36,086 bases of DNA, from the NCBI RefSeq assembly GCF_900095265.1, contig NZ_LT607657.1:161268-197353 (forward strand). The letters are read 5' to 3'. Below, piece by piece: positions 35,991-36,086 of this stretch. The position numbers were made by a program, and so were the translations under genes. The notes beneath the pieces are model-generated. The model had not been told where the DNA came from. It made no database searches and saw only the letters and a program-made list of their open reading frames with translations. Numbering within the stretch: position 1 is the first letter of the stretch; every line of letters starts with the position of its first letter. The stretch is from Janthinobacterium sp. UMAB-56. GTDB lineage: Bacteria; Pseudomonadota; Gammaproteobacteria; Burkholderiales; Burkholderiaceae_D.

Positions 35991-36086
35991 ATGTGGTATT
36001 TCGCCTGGATACTGGGTCTTCCGCTGGCGGCGACCTTCGCCGTGCTCAATGCAATGTGGTATGAAGTCGCCGATGGCGACACGACG
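35991..36086 (+). CDS. cydX: Cytochrome bd small subunit CydX, truncated by window end
   Basis: ATG 35991 behind AAGGAAAT. The visible 32 residues begin MWYFAWILG and continue through one hydrophobic helix to ALNAMWYEV-like sequence and an acidic tail. This matches the E. coli small subunit, which begins MWYFAWILGTLLAC and stabilises heme binding in CydAB. No stop is reached before the window ends, so the length cannot be stated. The gene is too short for ordinary ORF calling. Confidence 0.9.
   Translation, partial: MWYFAWILGLPLAATFAVLNAMWYEVADGDTT

Overview
The window looks like chromosomal DNA from a betaproteobacterium of the order Burkholderiales, most likely family Oxalobacteraceae (Janthinobacterium/Massilia/Duganella-like). 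This rests on three things: high GC with strongly GC-biased third codon positions; the gene order carA-carB-greA-DUF4149-yhbY-rlmE-ftsH-folP-glmM; and the mix of PEP-CTERM, EgtB/EgtD and long-form LeuA genes. This is inference from sequence recognition, with no database search. No insertion sequence, prophage or CRISPR array was seen, so it reads as core genome with small accessory patches.

Layout, left to right. Bases 1-560 are the 3' end of an exopolyphosphatase-like gene. At 654-1346 lies a Lys/Ala/Pro-rich histone-H1-like protein with a separate C-terminal domain, behind an AT-rich promoter. fdhD (about 1414-2241) converges on and overlaps an FdhF/YdeP-type molybdopterin oxidoreductase (2231-4540, minus). 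A regulatory stretch rich in TGAC half-sites separates the latter from an OlsB-like acyltransferase (4687-5448). A patch of about 440 bp with no convincing gene follows, then a small XRE regulator and an ABC ATPase with no permease beside it, both on minus. Next come egtD-egtB (ergothioneine), a chemotaxis receptor (minus), and leuA (minus). leuA sits behind a previously unmarked Leu-rich leader peptide and a long inverted repeat. Then come a barstar homologue and a hypothetical gene (minus), a patatin-like lipoprotein and a GlcG/HbpS-family protein.

The central block (16075-27448) is housekeeping. carAB has a perfect -10 promoter and a leader enclosed by a 9-bp stem. It is followed by greA, a DUF4149 membrane protein, divergent yhbY/rlmE, ftsH, folP and glmM, much like the classic greA-glmM cluster of enterobacteria. 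tRNA-Pro(TGG) and tRNA-Arg(TCT) follow.

The last part holds a small single-TM protein, a PEP-CTERM protein and a GbsR/MarR-type regulator (all minus). The regulator is divergent from a cydD-cydC-cydA-cydB-cydX operon encoding the heme/thiol exporter and the cytochrome bd oxidase. cydX is cut by the window end. The regulator and the palindrome just downstream of the cydD promoter suggest local control of bd oxidase expression.

The main candidates for undescribed biology are regulatory: the leuA leader peptide with three CTA codons and an 11-bp inverted repeat, the carAB leader RNA, the TGAC half-site cluster, and the H1-like protein with a ribbon-helix-helix-like C-terminus.
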